Origin: Parasphingopyxis sp. CP4
GTDB lineage: Bacteria; Pseudomonadota; Alphaproteobacteria; Sphingomonadales; Sphingomonadaceae
DNA: 64,000 nt
NCBI RefSeq assembly: GCF_013378055.1
Contig: NZ_CP051130.1
Coordinates: forward strand, 2,041,001-2,105,000
Reading direction: 5' to 3'
In this document: in pieces, positions 1 through 9,005 of the stretch
Position numbering within the stretch: the stretch's first letter is position 1
Layout of the letters: every line of letters begins with the position of its first letter
Program-made: the position numbers and the translations under genes
Notes under the pieces: model-generated
Seen by the model: only the letters and a program-made list of their open reading frames with translations
The model's database searches: none
What the model was told of the DNA's origin: nothing

Positions 1-1085
1 CCGACCCATTCTATCTTCCCCGGGGTTTCGGAAAGTTTGGGCGCAACATTCTGCATGACGAAGTTCTCATGCTCGGGATGATCAAGTTCGACCAGGGCAT
101 TACGCGCCTGGAACTGCGGGTCCTCGAGCATCTCGGGCGCGCGATACATATTCCCAGCCGGGACGCCATGCTCTTCGCACAAATCGAGCACCTCGTTGCT
201 GGTCCGTTGCTGGGTCCACTCGCCGATCATGATGTCGAGCTCTTCCTGCCGCTCGCCGCGCGCCATATGGCTGTTGTAGCGCGGGTCATCGCCCAATTCG
301 GGCACGCCCATCATTGCCGCCATGCGCGTCCATACGCTATTCTGATTGCCAGCCACCAACACGCTGCCATCCTTGGTCGGATAGACATTGGACGGCGCAA
401 TCTTGGGCAGGATTGAACCGGTCCGTTCGCGGATATGATTGGCCACAGTATATTCCGTCACCGTCGATTCCATCATCGCCAGCACCGCCTCGTAAATCGC
501 CGAATCGACAACCTGACCTTGGCCCGTATTATGGCGATGGTTGAGGGCCATAAGCGCGCCCAGACAGGCATAAGTAGCCGCCAGCGAATCGCCGATCGAA
601 ATTCCTGCCCGGCTCGGTGGTCGATCAGGCTCACCGGCAATGTAGCGCATTCCGCCCATCGCCTCACCAATACCGCCATAACCGGCGCGGCTCGCATAAG
701 GGCCGGTTTGCCCATAGCCCGATACCCGGATCATGATCAGCGCCTCGTTAATTGCATGCAGCTCATCCCAGCCGAGATTCCATTTCTCCAATGTGCCGGG
801 ACGGAAATTCTCAAGCAGGAAATCGCTCTTTGCCGCCAGATTCCGGACGATATCCTGGCCTTCTTTCTCGCGCAGGTTGAGCGTTATCGACTTCTTGTTG
901 CGTGCCACTACCGAAAACCAGAGCGGGATACCCTGACCCCAGGCACGCATCGCATCGCCGACTTTGGGGGGTTCGATCTTGATCACTTCGGCGCCATGGT
1001 CGGCCATCAGTTGCCCGCAAAAAGGACCGGCAATAAGCTGGCCCATTTCGATCAGTCTCAGACCATCCAATGCCCCTTGCGCCAT
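1..1085 (-). CDS. Class III (CaiB/BaiF family) CoA-transferase, 3' end cut by window edge
   Basis: An open frame on the minus strand runs from ATG at 1085 off the left edge, giving 361 visible codons with no stop. The N-terminus MAQGALDGLRLIEMGQLIAG, the stretch GAEVIKIEPP near residue 32 and LLENFRPGTLEKW near 90 are typical of the formyl-CoA transferase/CaiB/BaiF family. GDS at residues 165-167 aligns with the catalytic aspartate (Asp169 of formyl-CoA transferase), so D166 is the likely acyl-enzyme residue. The family moves CoA between carboxylic acids in the cytoplasm. The gene diverges from an HMG-CoA-lyase-like gene with only 65 bp between starts, which suggests shared control and a common pathway. 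The substrate cannot be read from the sequence. A full-length protein would be about 390-400 residues, so only a short C-terminal piece is missing. Confidence 0.93.
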   Translation of the reverse strand, partial: MAQGALDGLRLIEMGQLIAGPFCGQLMADHGAEVIKIEPPKVGDAMRAWGQGIPLWFSVVARNKKSITLNLREKEGQDIVRNLAAKSDFLLENFRPGTLEKWNLGWDELHAINEALIMIRVSGYGQTGPYASRAGYGGIGEAMGGMRYIAGEPDRPPSRAGISIGDSLAATYACLGALMALNHRHNTGQGQVVDSAIYEAVLAMMESTVTEYTVANHIRERTGSILPKIAPSNVYPTKDGSVLVAGNQNSVWTRMAAMMGVPELGDDPRYNSHMARGERQEELDIMIGEWTQQRTSNEVLDLCEEHGVPAGNMYRAPEMLEDPQFQARNALVELDHPEHENFVMQNVAPKLSETPGKIEWV

Positions 1086-1134
1086 GACCTCAATCTCCCA
1101 CTGCAATGATGCGGCTATACAAGCCGATACCAGC

Positions 1135-1146
1135 TTTGTATACAAA
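1135..1146. promoter_or_regulatory. Perfect 12-bp palindrome TTTGTATACAAA, candidate operator
   Basis: TTTGTATACAAA is its own reverse complement. It lies between the divergent CoA-transferase (start 1085) and HMG-CoA-lyase-like gene (start 1151), ending 4 bp before the latter's ATG. The TTGTATACAA core resembles operators of GntR/FadR-type repressors such as MatR of Rhizobium (from memory). No such regulator gene lies in the window. The operator role is an inference. Confidence 0.5.
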
Positions 1147-1150
1147 ACCA

Positions 1151-2056
1151 ATGTCCAAAACAGTCAGCCTGGTGGAAGTTGGCCCGCGCGACGGTCTTCA
1201 GAACGAGCCCGAGATCATCTCGTCGGCGGACAAGATCGCGCTGATTGAAAAAATGTACGCTGCCGGGTTGCGGCGCTTCGAAGTCGCGAGCTTCGTTCAC
1301 CCTAAGCGCGTGCCGCAAATGGCAGATGCCGAAGCAGTGATCGCCGGACTGCCGAACCAAGAGGATGCCAGTTACATCGGCCTGTGCCTCAATAAGCGGG
1401 GTGTACTTCGAGCACTCGCAACGCGCGAAAACGGGCAACGCGGTGTGGATGAAGTGGGATGCGTTGTCGTTGCTAGTGACACGTTCGGACAGAAGAATCA
1501 GGGCCAGACGATCGACGAAGGCATTACCGAGAGCCAGGAGATGATCCGCTTTGCCAAAGCCGAAGGCATGATCGGTCAGGTTACGATCTCGGCCGCCTTT
1601 GGTTGCCCGTTCGAAGGCGATGTACCCGTGCAACGCGTGATCGATATTGCCAAAGCGATGGTTGACGCTGAACCGACCGAGATTGCGATTGCCGACACGA
1701 TCGGCGTCGGTGTGCCCCAGCAGATGCATGATATCGTCGGTGCCTTGCGCGAGATCGTGCCCGTGGAGATTCCGCTGCGCGCGCATCTTCACGATACGCG
1801 CAATACCGGGATCGCCAATGCCTGGGCGGCGGTCGAAGCGGGTGTAGAGACCTTAGACAGTTCGCTCGGCGGATTGGGCGGTTGTCCCTTTGCGCCCAAT
1901 GCGACCGGCAATATCGCCACGGAAGATCTGGTTTATCTGCTGGACAAGTCCGGCGTGACGCATGGCGTTGATCTGGATCGTGCCATTGAATGTAACCACT
2001 GGTTTGCCACGATAATGGGTCGGGAGCTTCCCTCGCTCGTTGCGCGGGCGGCATGA
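1151..2056 (+). CDS. Hydroxymethylglutaryl-CoA lyase family protein
   Basis: This 301-residue protein of the HMGL-like TIM-barrel family would cleave 3-hydroxy-3-methylglutaryl-CoA, or a related branched hydroxyacyl-CoA, to an acyl-CoA plus a ketoacid. The N-terminus MSKTVSLVEVGPRDGLQNEP carries the metal/substrate loop (GPRDGLQNE). The late block GGLGGCPFAPNATGN matches the HMG-CoA lyase signature with its catalytic cysteine. An upstream in-frame start at 1106 would add 15 residues unlike the family, so ATG at 1151 was chosen although no strong ribosome-binding site precedes it. Just 25 bp separate its stop from the HyuA-like gene, so the three genes 1151-6021 are probably one operon. The role may be leucine or isoprenoid catabolism, or a specialised lyase step for the HyuAB product. 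Confidence 0.9.
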   Translation: MSKTVSLVEVGPRDGLQNEPEIISSADKIALIEKMYAAGLRRFEVASFVHPKRVPQMADAEAVIAGLPNQEDASYIGLCLNKRGVLRALATRENGQRGVDEVGCVVVASDTFGQKNQGQTIDEGITESQEMIRFAKAEGMIGQVTISAAFGCPFEGDVPVQRVIDIAKAMVDAEPTEIAIADTIGVGVPQQMHDIVGALREIVPVEIPLRAHLHDTRNTGIANAWAAVEAGVETLDSSLGGLGGCPFAPNATGNIATEDLVYLLDKSGVTHGVDLDRAIECNHWFATIMGRELPSLVARAA

Positions 2057-2081
2057 TAGAAATGATGAGGGGAAATCCTGC

Positions 2082-4124
2082 ATGAGTTATCGTTTGGGCT
2101 GCGATGTCGGCGGCACATTTACCGATTTGCTGATCATCGACGAAGCCAGCGGACGCGCGGTTCGTGACAAGCTCCCATCGACCCCGCACGATCCGTCGGA
2201 AGCTGTAGTTGCCGGAGCCAAGGGCCTGTGCGAACGCGAAGGTATCGACCCCGCCTCCCTCTCGCTGTTCCTGCACGGTACGACGGTCGCCACCAACGCC
2301 GTGCTCGAAGGCAAGATTGCCCGCGTCGGCCTGGTTGTTACCGAAGGCTATCGCCATATCCTGCAAATCGCGCGCAGCCTTGTCCCAGGCGGCCTCGCTG
2401 CATGGATCCAATGGCCAAAACCCCAGCCCATGGCGGCGCTCGAATGCACGATCGAAGTCCCCGAACGCATTGGTGCCGATGGCTCAGTGGTGCGCGAGAT
2501 CGATGAATCGGCCCTGCGCCAGAATCTCGAACAGCTAAAAGCCGATGAAGATGTCGAAGCGCTCACCATCTGCCTGATGAATTCCTATGTGAATGACGCC
2601 CATGAGCGCCGTGTCGCCGAAATCTGCGCCGAAGTCTTCCCCGACCTGCCAGTGTCGATCTCCGCCGACATCCTGCCCGAGATGCAGGAATATGAGCGCG
2701 CGCTGACGACCGTCGCGAACAGCGCCGTGCGCCCAACCGTCGCGCGCTATGTCGGTAATCTCAAAACCGAGCTGGATGCCTGGGGATCGAGCGCGAAGCT
2801 CAGCCTCTTGCGCTCGGACGGTGGACTGATGTCAGCCGAAAAGAGCAGCGCCGCCCCGGTGAACCTGTTGATGTCCGGCCCGGCAGGCGGCGTGGCCGGC
2901 GCGGTCTGGGTCGCCAAAAATGCCGCGATCGAAAATGTCCTCACCCTCGATATGGGGGGCACTTCAACCGATGTCGCACTGATCGAAGACGGTCAGGCCC
3001 GGCTCCAACGCGAGACATCGGTTGGCGATCTCAATGTGCGCGCTTCATCGATCGACGTGAAGACGGTTGGCGCGGGCGGCGGATCGATTGCCTTTGTGCC
3101 GGAGCTGACCGGTGCATTGCGCGTGGGACCGGAAAGTGCCGGTGCTGTCCCGGGCCCCGTGGCCTATGGCAAGGGCGGCGAAGCACCGACGGTGACCGAT
3201 GCCAATGTGGTTCTCGGCTATCTCCCCGAAGCGCTGCTCGGTGGTAGCTTCCAGCTGGATCGCGATGGCGCGAAGGCAGCCGTCCAGACGATCGCCGATG
3301 CGCTTGGCATCGGGCTGATGGAGGCGGCGGCCGGAATCATCGATATCGTCAATGAGAATATGTTTGGCGCCTTGCGGCTCGTTTCGGTGCAGCAGGGCTA
3401 TGACCCGCGCGATTTTGCGCTGATGGGCTTTGGCGGCGCAGGCCCGCTCCACGCCAATGCGATGGGTAAGCTGATGGGCAGCTGGCCAGTGGTCATTCCA
3501 CCCTCTCCCGGCGTTCTGTGCGCCTATGGCGATGCGACGACACGCCAGCGGGTGGAAACGCAGCGCAGCTTCAATACGCTGGCCAAGAATACGACCGACG
3601 AAGAGCTCAAGGCCCTGCTCGACGAACTGGGCGGCGAAGTCCGCGACGAGTTGATCGCCGAGGATGTCGATCCTGCTGATGTCGAGCTGCGCTATGAAGT
3701 GGATCTCCGCTATTCCGGCCAGGCCTTTGAGATTCCGCTGTCGCTCGATCCGGCCGATTTCGCGATCTCGGCGCTGACGGATGAGTTCGACGCCGAGCAT
3801 GAGCGATTATTCACCTTCAACCTCTCGCTGCCGCATGAGCTTGTGAATATCCGGGCTGTGGCCTTGGGCAAGGCGGCCAATGTATCGGCCGAAACGATTG
3901 ACGGCGGCGATGGCGATCCTTCGCAGGCGAAGCTGCGCGATCACGAGCTTTATATGGATGGCGAAATGCGGCCGGCGGTGATCTACGACCGGGCGAAGCT
4001 GGAGGCCGGCGACGTCATTCCGGGGCCAGCGGTTGTTATCGAAATGGATTCAACCACGCTGATCCACCTCAATCATGAAGCCCGGGTCGATGACCATGGC
4101 AATCTTCTGATCAACCCGGCTTAG
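2082..4124 (+). CDS. Hydantoinase/oxoprolinase family protein, A subunit (HyuA-like)
   Basis: The 680-residue protein is related to N-methylhydantoinase A, the N-terminal half of 5-oxoprolinase, the acetone carboxylase subunit and caprolactamase A. Two phosphate-binding motifs of the actin-like ATPase fold are visible: CDVGGTFTD near residue 6 and LDMGGTSTD near 290. A GFGGAGPLHANAM block lies near 460. The family activates a lactam, hydantoin or ketone with ATP, together with the B subunit encoded next. Start ATG 2082 is preceded by GATGAGGGGA at good spacing. An in-frame upstream start at 2040 overlaps the previous gene and was not chosen. The partner genes (HMG-CoA-lyase-like, CoA-transferase) suggest that the product enters CoA metabolism, which is inference. 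The real substrate is unknown. Confidence 0.92.
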   Translation: MSYRLGCDVGGTFTDLLIIDEASGRAVRDKLPSTPHDPSEAVVAGAKGLCEREGIDPASLSLFLHGTTVATNAVLEGKIARVGLVVTEGYRHILQIARSLVPGGLAAWIQWPKPQPMAALECTIEVPERIGADGSVVREIDESALRQNLEQLKADEDVEALTICLMNSYVNDAHERRVAEICAEVFPDLPVSISADILPEMQEYERALTTVANSAVRPTVARYVGNLKTELDAWGSSAKLSLLRSDGGLMSAEKSSAAPVNLLMSGPAGGVAGAVWVAKNAAIENVLTLDMGGTSTDVALIEDGQARLQRETSVGDLNVRASSIDVKTVGAGGGSIAFVPELTGALRVGPESAGAVPGPVAYGKGGEAPTVTDANVVLGYLPEALLGGSFQLDRDGAKAAVQTIADALGIGLMEAAAGIIDIVNENMFGALRLVSVQQGYDPRDFALMGFGGAGPLHANAMGKLMGSWPVVIPPSPGVLCAYGDATTRQRVETQRSFNTLAKNTTDEELKALLDELGGEVRDELIAEDVDPADVELRYEVDLRYSGQAFEIPLSLDPADFAISALTDEFDAEHERLFTFNLSLPHELVNIRAVALGKAANVSAETIDGGDGDPSQAKLRDHELYMDGEMRPAVIYDRAKLEAGDVIPGPAVVIEMDSTTLIHLNHEARVDDHGNLLINPA

Positions 4125-4134
4125 GAGCGCGACC

Positions 4135-6021
4135 ATGCCAGCACAGATTATCGAAACGAATGACGCGCCGTTCGAAGCGGTCGATGTCGATCCGGTGACC
4201 CTCGATATTATCGAGAATGCGCTGCGAAATGCGCGCATCGAAATGGATGCCACTCTGGTGCGCACCGCCATGTCCCCGGGAATCCGCGAACAGGGCGATG
4301 CCTTTCCGCTGATCGCCGACCGGTCCGGCAAGATGGTCGTTGGCCAGTTCGGCAGCTTTATCGATGGATTTCTAAAGGGTTATAATGACGAGATCGAGGA
4401 TGGAGACATGATCTTCCTCTCCGATCCCTATAGCTGCGACGGCGCGGTCAGCCATAATAATGACTGGCTCGTCCTGCTGCCGGTCTTCCGCAATGGCAGG
4501 CTTGTCGCCTGGACGGCGATGTTCGGTCACCAGTCCGATATTGGCGGCAAGGTCGCCGGATCGATCCCGATCGACAGCCGCAGCGTATTTGAGGAAGGCG
4601 TCCGGATCCCGCCGGTGAAAATCTATCGGAAGGGCGAATATAATGAGGATCTCGTCAAGCTGGTGCTCCACCAGAGCCGCAAGCCCGATTGGTGTGCGGC
4701 CGATTTGAACGCATTGATCGCATCCTGCCGCGTCGCCGCACGCCGGGTCGATGAAATGTGCGCGCGATTTGGCGAAGATGTCTTTGCCTCGGCCACCGAT
4801 CGCCTGTTGGAGCGCAACCATCGCGCGATGAAAGCCCTGATCGAGCAATCTGTCGGCGTCGAACCGGTAAGCTTCACCGACTATCTGTGCGACGATGGGG
4901 TCGGCAATGGACCCTATAAAATCAACTGCACCATGTGGCGCGAGGGCGAGAAGGTCATTCTCGATTTCGAGGGCACTGATCCGCAGGCACCGAGCTCGAT
5001 CAACTTCCTGCTCAATGAGAATATGTTCAAGATGTTCTTCGGCATCTACATGATCATGGTCTTCGATCCGCAGATCCTGTTCAATGACGGCTTTTACGAC
5101 CTGGTCGAAGTCCGCATCCCCGAAGGATCATTGTTGAAGCCACAATATCCAGCGGCGCTTGCCGGGCGAACCCATGCGCTGGGTCGTATCTTCGATATCC
5201 TCGGCGGATTGCTGGGCCAGCGCGCACCGGAATTTCTCTGCGCCGCCGGCTTCTCGTCCAGCCCGCATCTCATGTATTCGGGTTTCGACAAAAGCGGCGA
5301 ATGGTTCCAGCTGTTCCAGATTGGATTTGGCGGCATTCCGGGCAAACCCTTTGGCGATGGACCGGACGGCCATTCGCTCTGGCCGGGTTTCACGAATATT
5401 CCGAACGAGTTTCTCGAGCGCTATTTCCCGATGCGGATCGAACGCTATGAAGCGCTCGCCGATACCGGTGGTGCCGGCCAGCATCGCGGCGGCAACGGCA
5501 TCCATATGACATACCGCTTCCTCGAACCCGGCATCATCGCCATTCATGACGATCGCTGGTTCACCTATCCCTGGGGCGTAAATGGCGGCGAACCCGGCAG
5601 CCGGGCCCGCAAGGTTCTTGAGCGTGCGGACGGCACGACCGAGATTGTCGGCAATAAGCAGGATGGGATCGAAATCTGCGAAGGCGATCTGCTGCACTTC
5701 ATCACCTGGGGCGGCGGTGGTTGGGGCGATCCGCTGGAACGCGACCCCGAACTGGTTGGGCTCGAAATTCGCCAGGGCCTTGTGACGGTCAATGGCGCGC
5801 GCGAATATGGAGTCATCGCCGACGAAAAGGGCGTGATCGATGCCAGCGGAACGGCGAAGATGCGCGAAGAAATACGCGCCGCCCGCAGTGACAGCGAAAG
5901 CCCGTTCAATACAGGCCCCGATATCGAAACATTGCGCGAGCGGTGTGAAGACGAAACGGGCCTCCCTCCGCCCAAACAGCCGGTATGGGATCACCATTTG
6001 ACAGCCGAGGCCGCCGAATAG
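4135..6021 (+). CDS. Hydantoinase B/oxoprolinase family protein (HyuB-like)
   Basis: This 628-residue protein of the hydantoinase B/5-oxoprolinase C-terminal family lies 10 bp after the A subunit. Family blocks include DPVTLDIIENALRNARIEMD near residue 20, GHQSDIGGKVAGS near 137, GAGQHRGGNG near 446, and the glycine-rich GGGGWGDPLERD near 527. The B subunit forms the hydrolytic or carboxylating partner of HyuA; both are cytoplasmic. It is longer than many 500-570-residue HyuB proteins, with extra sequence after the GGGGWGDP block. ATP-dependent lactam or hydantoin hydrolysis, or an acetone-carboxylase-like reaction, is possible. The gene ends the operon; a 125-bp gap with a long inverted repeat follows. 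Confidence 0.92.
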   Translation: MPAQIIETNDAPFEAVDVDPVTLDIIENALRNARIEMDATLVRTAMSPGIREQGDAFPLIADRSGKMVVGQFGSFIDGFLKGYNDEIEDGDMIFLSDPYSCDGAVSHNNDWLVLLPVFRNGRLVAWTAMFGHQSDIGGKVAGSIPIDSRSVFEEGVRIPPVKIYRKGEYNEDLVKLVLHQSRKPDWCAADLNALIASCRVAARRVDEMCARFGEDVFASATDRLLERNHRAMKALIEQSVGVEPVSFTDYLCDDGVGNGPYKINCTMWREGEKVILDFEGTDPQAPSSINFLLNENMFKMFFGIYMIMVFDPQILFNDGFYDLVEVRIPEGSLLKPQYPAALAGRTHALGRIFDILGGLLGQRAPEFLCAAGFSSSPHLMYSGFDKSGEWFQLFQIGFGGIPGKPFGDGPDGHSLWPGFTNIPNEFLERYFPMRIERYEALADTGGAGQHRGGNGIHMTYRFLEPGIIAIHDDRWFTYPWGVNGGEPGSRARKVLERADGTTEIVGNKQDGIEICEGDLLHFITWGGGGWGDPLERDPELVGLEIRQGLVTVNGAREYGVIADEKGVIDASGTAKMREEIRAARSDSESPFNTGPDIETLRERCEDETGLPPPKQPVWDHHLTAEAAE

Positions 6022-6056
6022 AGTCCATCAGCCCGACGTCCAGTGCGGATATTATT

Positions 6057-6087
6057 GAACGGCAACGTACATTTTCAGTTGCTGTTC
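6057..6087. promoter_or_regulatory. Inverted repeat GAACGGCAAC-N11-GTTGCTGTTC upstream of the RND operon
   Basis: The 10-bp arms match at 9 of 10 positions and sit about 60 bp before the efflux outer-membrane gene and 36 bp after the hyuB-like stop. There is no T-run, so a Rho-independent terminator is unlikely. It may be the operator of a repressor controlling the pump, though no such gene is adjacent. The assignment is tentative. Confidence 0.35.
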
Positions 6088-6146
6088 GAAATCTATCATG
6101 ACAGAGTCCCGATGCGCTGATCGGTAGGCGCTCGGATGGCTATGCT

Positions 6147-7631
6147 GTGAGACGGATTCTCTATCATTTGAAGCTGTTGCCTCTCGCCTTAGGGCTGGCG
6201 GCCTGCGCGGACTTTTCTCCGCCCGAGGCGCTACCGGCACCGGTTGCAGAGCTGCCAGCCGATTATGATGGCAACACAGACGCCGCCGAGCGCCAGTCAC
6301 TGCAATGGTGGCATGGTTTCAATGACCCGACACTCAACCGGCTCGTCGACCAGGCGCTGATTGCCAATCTCGATATCGCGGAAGCCGCTGCACGGGTTGA
6401 AGAAGCGCGGGCCCAGGCCCGGATCGCAGGGGCCGACAGGCTCCCCACGCTCAACGCAACGGCCGGCGGCACCTACTCCGATTCGCCGCTTGCCGGTACC
6501 AGTTTCGGGGCATTCGGAGGCGGCGCGAGCCGGCTGACCAATGAAACTTACAATACGGGATTGAATTTTGCCTATGAGCTCGATTTCTGGGGTCGGGCGC
6601 TGAATGATGCGCGCGCCGCTCGCGCTGATCTCTATGCCGCCGAGGCCGATTTGCGGTCCGCGCGGCTCGGGGCCCTTGCCGAAACCATTTCGACCTATTT
6701 CGAAGTCGTCGATCTGCGCGCCCAGATCGCGCTCACGGTTGCGACCATCGATATCCTGCAAGACCGTGTGGACAATACTGAGCGCCGCTATGATCGCGGC
6801 CTTGCCTCTTCGTTCGAACTGTATCAGCTGCGCCAGGATTATCGGAATACACAGGCTTCGCTTCCCCAGCGCGAGAGCCAGCTGACCAATGCCGAGGGCC
6901 GTTTGTCGGTTTTGCTCGGCCGCCATGCCGGCACGGTGCGCGAAGAAATGGGCGGTCAGCTCACCCCGCAACTGGTATTCGAACCGGTCCCGACGGGCCT
7001 CCCGGCGGAGCTTCTCGCACAGCGTCCGGATGTGGCCGCGGCCGGACAGCGATTTGAAGCCGCGCGCTTTCGCATCGGCGCGCGCCGCGCGGACATGTTC
7101 CCCTCGCTGTCACTGTCAGGAACCCTGGGCACCCAAGGCGGCAATGTATCGGGCGCATTCGACATTCTCGACAATTGGGTGCTCAATCTCGGCGCCAGCC
7201 TGACAGCGCCGCTGTTTCAGGGCGGCAGGATCCGCGCCAATATCGATGTGGCCGAAGCGCGTTATGCCCAGCAAACCGCCGCCTATGCACGCACGGTATT
7301 GAACGCCTATCGCGAGGTCATTGCGGCGATCGAGGATTATGAGGAGCAACGCCAGCGCTATGCGCTCTTCTTCTCACAGCTCGAAGAGGCTGAAGCATCG
7401 GCGAACCTCCAATCGGAGCGCTATTCGGCCGGCGTCTCGGCCTTTACCGACTATCTCGATGCATTGCGCACGGTGTACCAGGTGCGCTCCTCGCTATCGG
7501 CCGCAGGACGCGACGTCGCCCTGGCGCGGCTCGCCGTCTATCGCGGCATTGGCGGTGGCTGGACCGAAAGCGACTATAGTCCCGAGGTTCCGCTGGTCGA
7601 AACGCAATCCGATGGGGGCAATGATGATTAA
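6147..7631 (+). CDS. RND efflux outer-membrane lipoprotein (NodT/OprM family)
   Basis: The 494-residue outer-membrane factor of a tripartite efflux pump begins with a lipoprotein signal peptide. A basic and hydrophobic stretch is followed by the lipobox LAAC, giving an acylated cysteine near residue 20. Two repeats of long helices follow, as in OprM/TolC: one around AARVEEARAQARIAGADRLP and a second near FEAARFRIGARRADMFPSLS. Start GTG 6147 was chosen because the nearby ATG at 6136 hits a stop after four codons. The adaptor gene follows 15 bp later and the permease overlaps that, so 6147-12226 is one operon. The substrate (drug, detergent, metabolite) is not evident. Confidence 0.93.
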   Translation: MRRILYHLKLLPLALGLAACADFSPPEALPAPVAELPADYDGNTDAAERQSLQWWHGFNDPTLNRLVDQALIANLDIAEAAARVEEARAQARIAGADRLPTLNATAGGTYSDSPLAGTSFGAFGGGASRLTNETYNTGLNFAYELDFWGRALNDARAARADLYAAEADLRSARLGALAETISTYFEVVDLRAQIALTVATIDILQDRVDNTERRYDRGLASSFELYQLRQDYRNTQASLPQRESQLTNAEGRLSVLLGRHAGTVREEMGGQLTPQLVFEPVPTGLPAELLAQRPDVAAAGQRFEAARFRIGARRADMFPSLSLSGTLGTQGGNVSGAFDILDNWVLNLGASLTAPLFQGGRIRANIDVAEARYAQQTAAYARTVLNAYREVIAAIEDYEEQRQRYALFFSQLEEAEASANLQSERYSAGVSAFTDYLDALRTVYQVRSSLSAAGRDVALARLAVYRGIGGGWTESDYSPEVPLVETQSDGGNDD

Positions 7632-7646
7632 AGCGGAGGCAAATAC

Positions 7647-9005
7647 GTGACCCGGAATCGCCTGATCGCACTGGCAATCATTGGCGGGGCACTGGCCCTG
7701 GCCGCCCTGCTGATCGTCCTGCGCAGCTCGCCAGACGAACGCCCGCCTGACCAAAGCGCACCACTGGTGCAGACTGTCGCCGCAGAGATCCGCTCCGGCC
7801 GGTTGAATGTGGCTGGATCGGGTACGGTTCGGGCGCGCGAAGAGCTGGTGTTGGCGGCCGAGGTCCCCGGCAAGCTTGTCTATGTCAGTCCGAACCTCAT
7901 TGAAGGCCGCGCGGTGCGGCGCGGTGAGGTGCTCTTCCGGATCGATCCTACAGATTTTCGCAACCAAGTGGCGACGGCTCGCGCCGATGTGGCCCAACAG
8001 GGTGTCGCCGTGCTCGAAGCCGAAGAGGAAGCCGATCTCGCTCGGCGCGAATATGATCGGTTCCGCGAACGCGAAGCGCGGCGGGCTGCCAATCCCTTTG
8101 CCGGTGTCGATGCCGATGATTTTGCCGCACAATTTGTACCGCCCAGCCAGTTGCGCGCGGAAGGCGCGCCACCCGCAGCCGCCCCGGATGCCGATGAAGA
8201 ACCGGCCAGCCTGACCTTGCGCCTGCCCCAGCTTCAAGCCGCCCAGGCAGCTTTGCAGCGCGCCCAGGCGCAGCTCGGTGACGCGCAGCTGGCGCTTGGC
8301 AGAACCGTGGTCCGGGCGCCTTTCTCGGGCCTTGTCCGATCGGAGAATGCCGCGCAGGGCAGCTATGTCTCGCCCGGCCAATCGCTTGCGGAGATAGTCG
8401 CGTCCGGCACATTCGATGTCGTCGTTCCGCTGACCCAGAGAGAAGCGGCGCTGATCCCCAATCTCTGGCAATCGGGTGGTGAGCGGATCGAGGCATCCGT
8501 CTATTCCGAATATGGCGGCCAACGCTATCGCTGGCAGGCCTATGTCGATCGCGCGGATCCTGTGCTCAATCCGGAAACCCGGACGATCGATGTCTTCCTG
8601 CGGGTTCCGAACCCCATGCAGCGCGGTCGGCTTGCCGCCGAACAGCGCGATGGAGAAGATGGCGTATCAGATGCAGGCGCGGCAACCGGACCGCCCTTGC
8701 TCGTCGGCAGCTTTGTCCAGGTCGATATCGATGGCCTGGCGCTGTCCCGATACGCTGCAATCCCGATCGCCGCGCTGCGCGCCGGAAACCAGGTGTGGCT
8801 GGCGCGGGAGGGGCGGCTGCGCATCGTGTCGGTTGATGTGATCCAGCGAACCGATACGCAAGTGTTTGTGCGTGCTGAACCGCTTGGCTCGGACCCGCAA
8901 ATCGTTGTGGGTGACATCGGTGTAGCGACCGACGGGATGAGCATCCGGACCGCTGACGACGTCACTGCGGACGAAGAAGACAGCGAGGCCGCAGCCGCCG
9001 AATGA
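7647..9005 (+). CDS. RND efflux periplasmic adaptor (membrane fusion protein)
   Basis: This 452-residue adaptor starts with GTG at 7647 after a GCGGAGGC ribosome-binding site. The N-terminal membrane segment LIALAIIGGALALAALLIVL is followed by a barrel-sandwich lipoyl-like domain split into two halves: GKLVYVSPNLIEGRAVRRGE near residue 80 and VRAPFSGLVRSENAAQGSYV near 225. Between them lies an alpha-hairpin rich in Ala, Gln and Glu. The insertion around residues 145-195 is acidic and proline-rich and longer than in AcrA. The protein would bridge the outer-membrane factor and the inner-membrane permease in the periplasm. It overlaps the permease gene by 4 bp. Confidence 0.93.
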   Translation: MTRNRLIALAIIGGALALAALLIVLRSSPDERPPDQSAPLVQTVAAEIRSGRLNVAGSGTVRAREELVLAAEVPGKLVYVSPNLIEGRAVRRGEVLFRIDPTDFRNQVATARADVAQQGVAVLEAEEEADLARREYDRFREREARRAANPFAGVDADDFAAQFVPPSQLRAEGAPPAAAPDADEEPASLTLRLPQLQAAQAALQRAQAQLGDAQLALGRTVVRAPFSGLVRSENAAQGSYVSPGQSLAEIVASGTFDVVVPLTQREAALIPNLWQSGGERIEASVYSEYGGQRYRWQAYVDRADPVLNPETRTIDVFLRVPNPMQRGRLAAEQRDGEDGVSDAGAATGPPLLVGSFVQVDIDGLALSRYAAIPIAALRAGNQVWLAREGRLRIVSVDVIQRTDTQVFVRAEPLGSDPQIVVGDIGVATDGMSIRTADDVTADEEDSEAAAAE

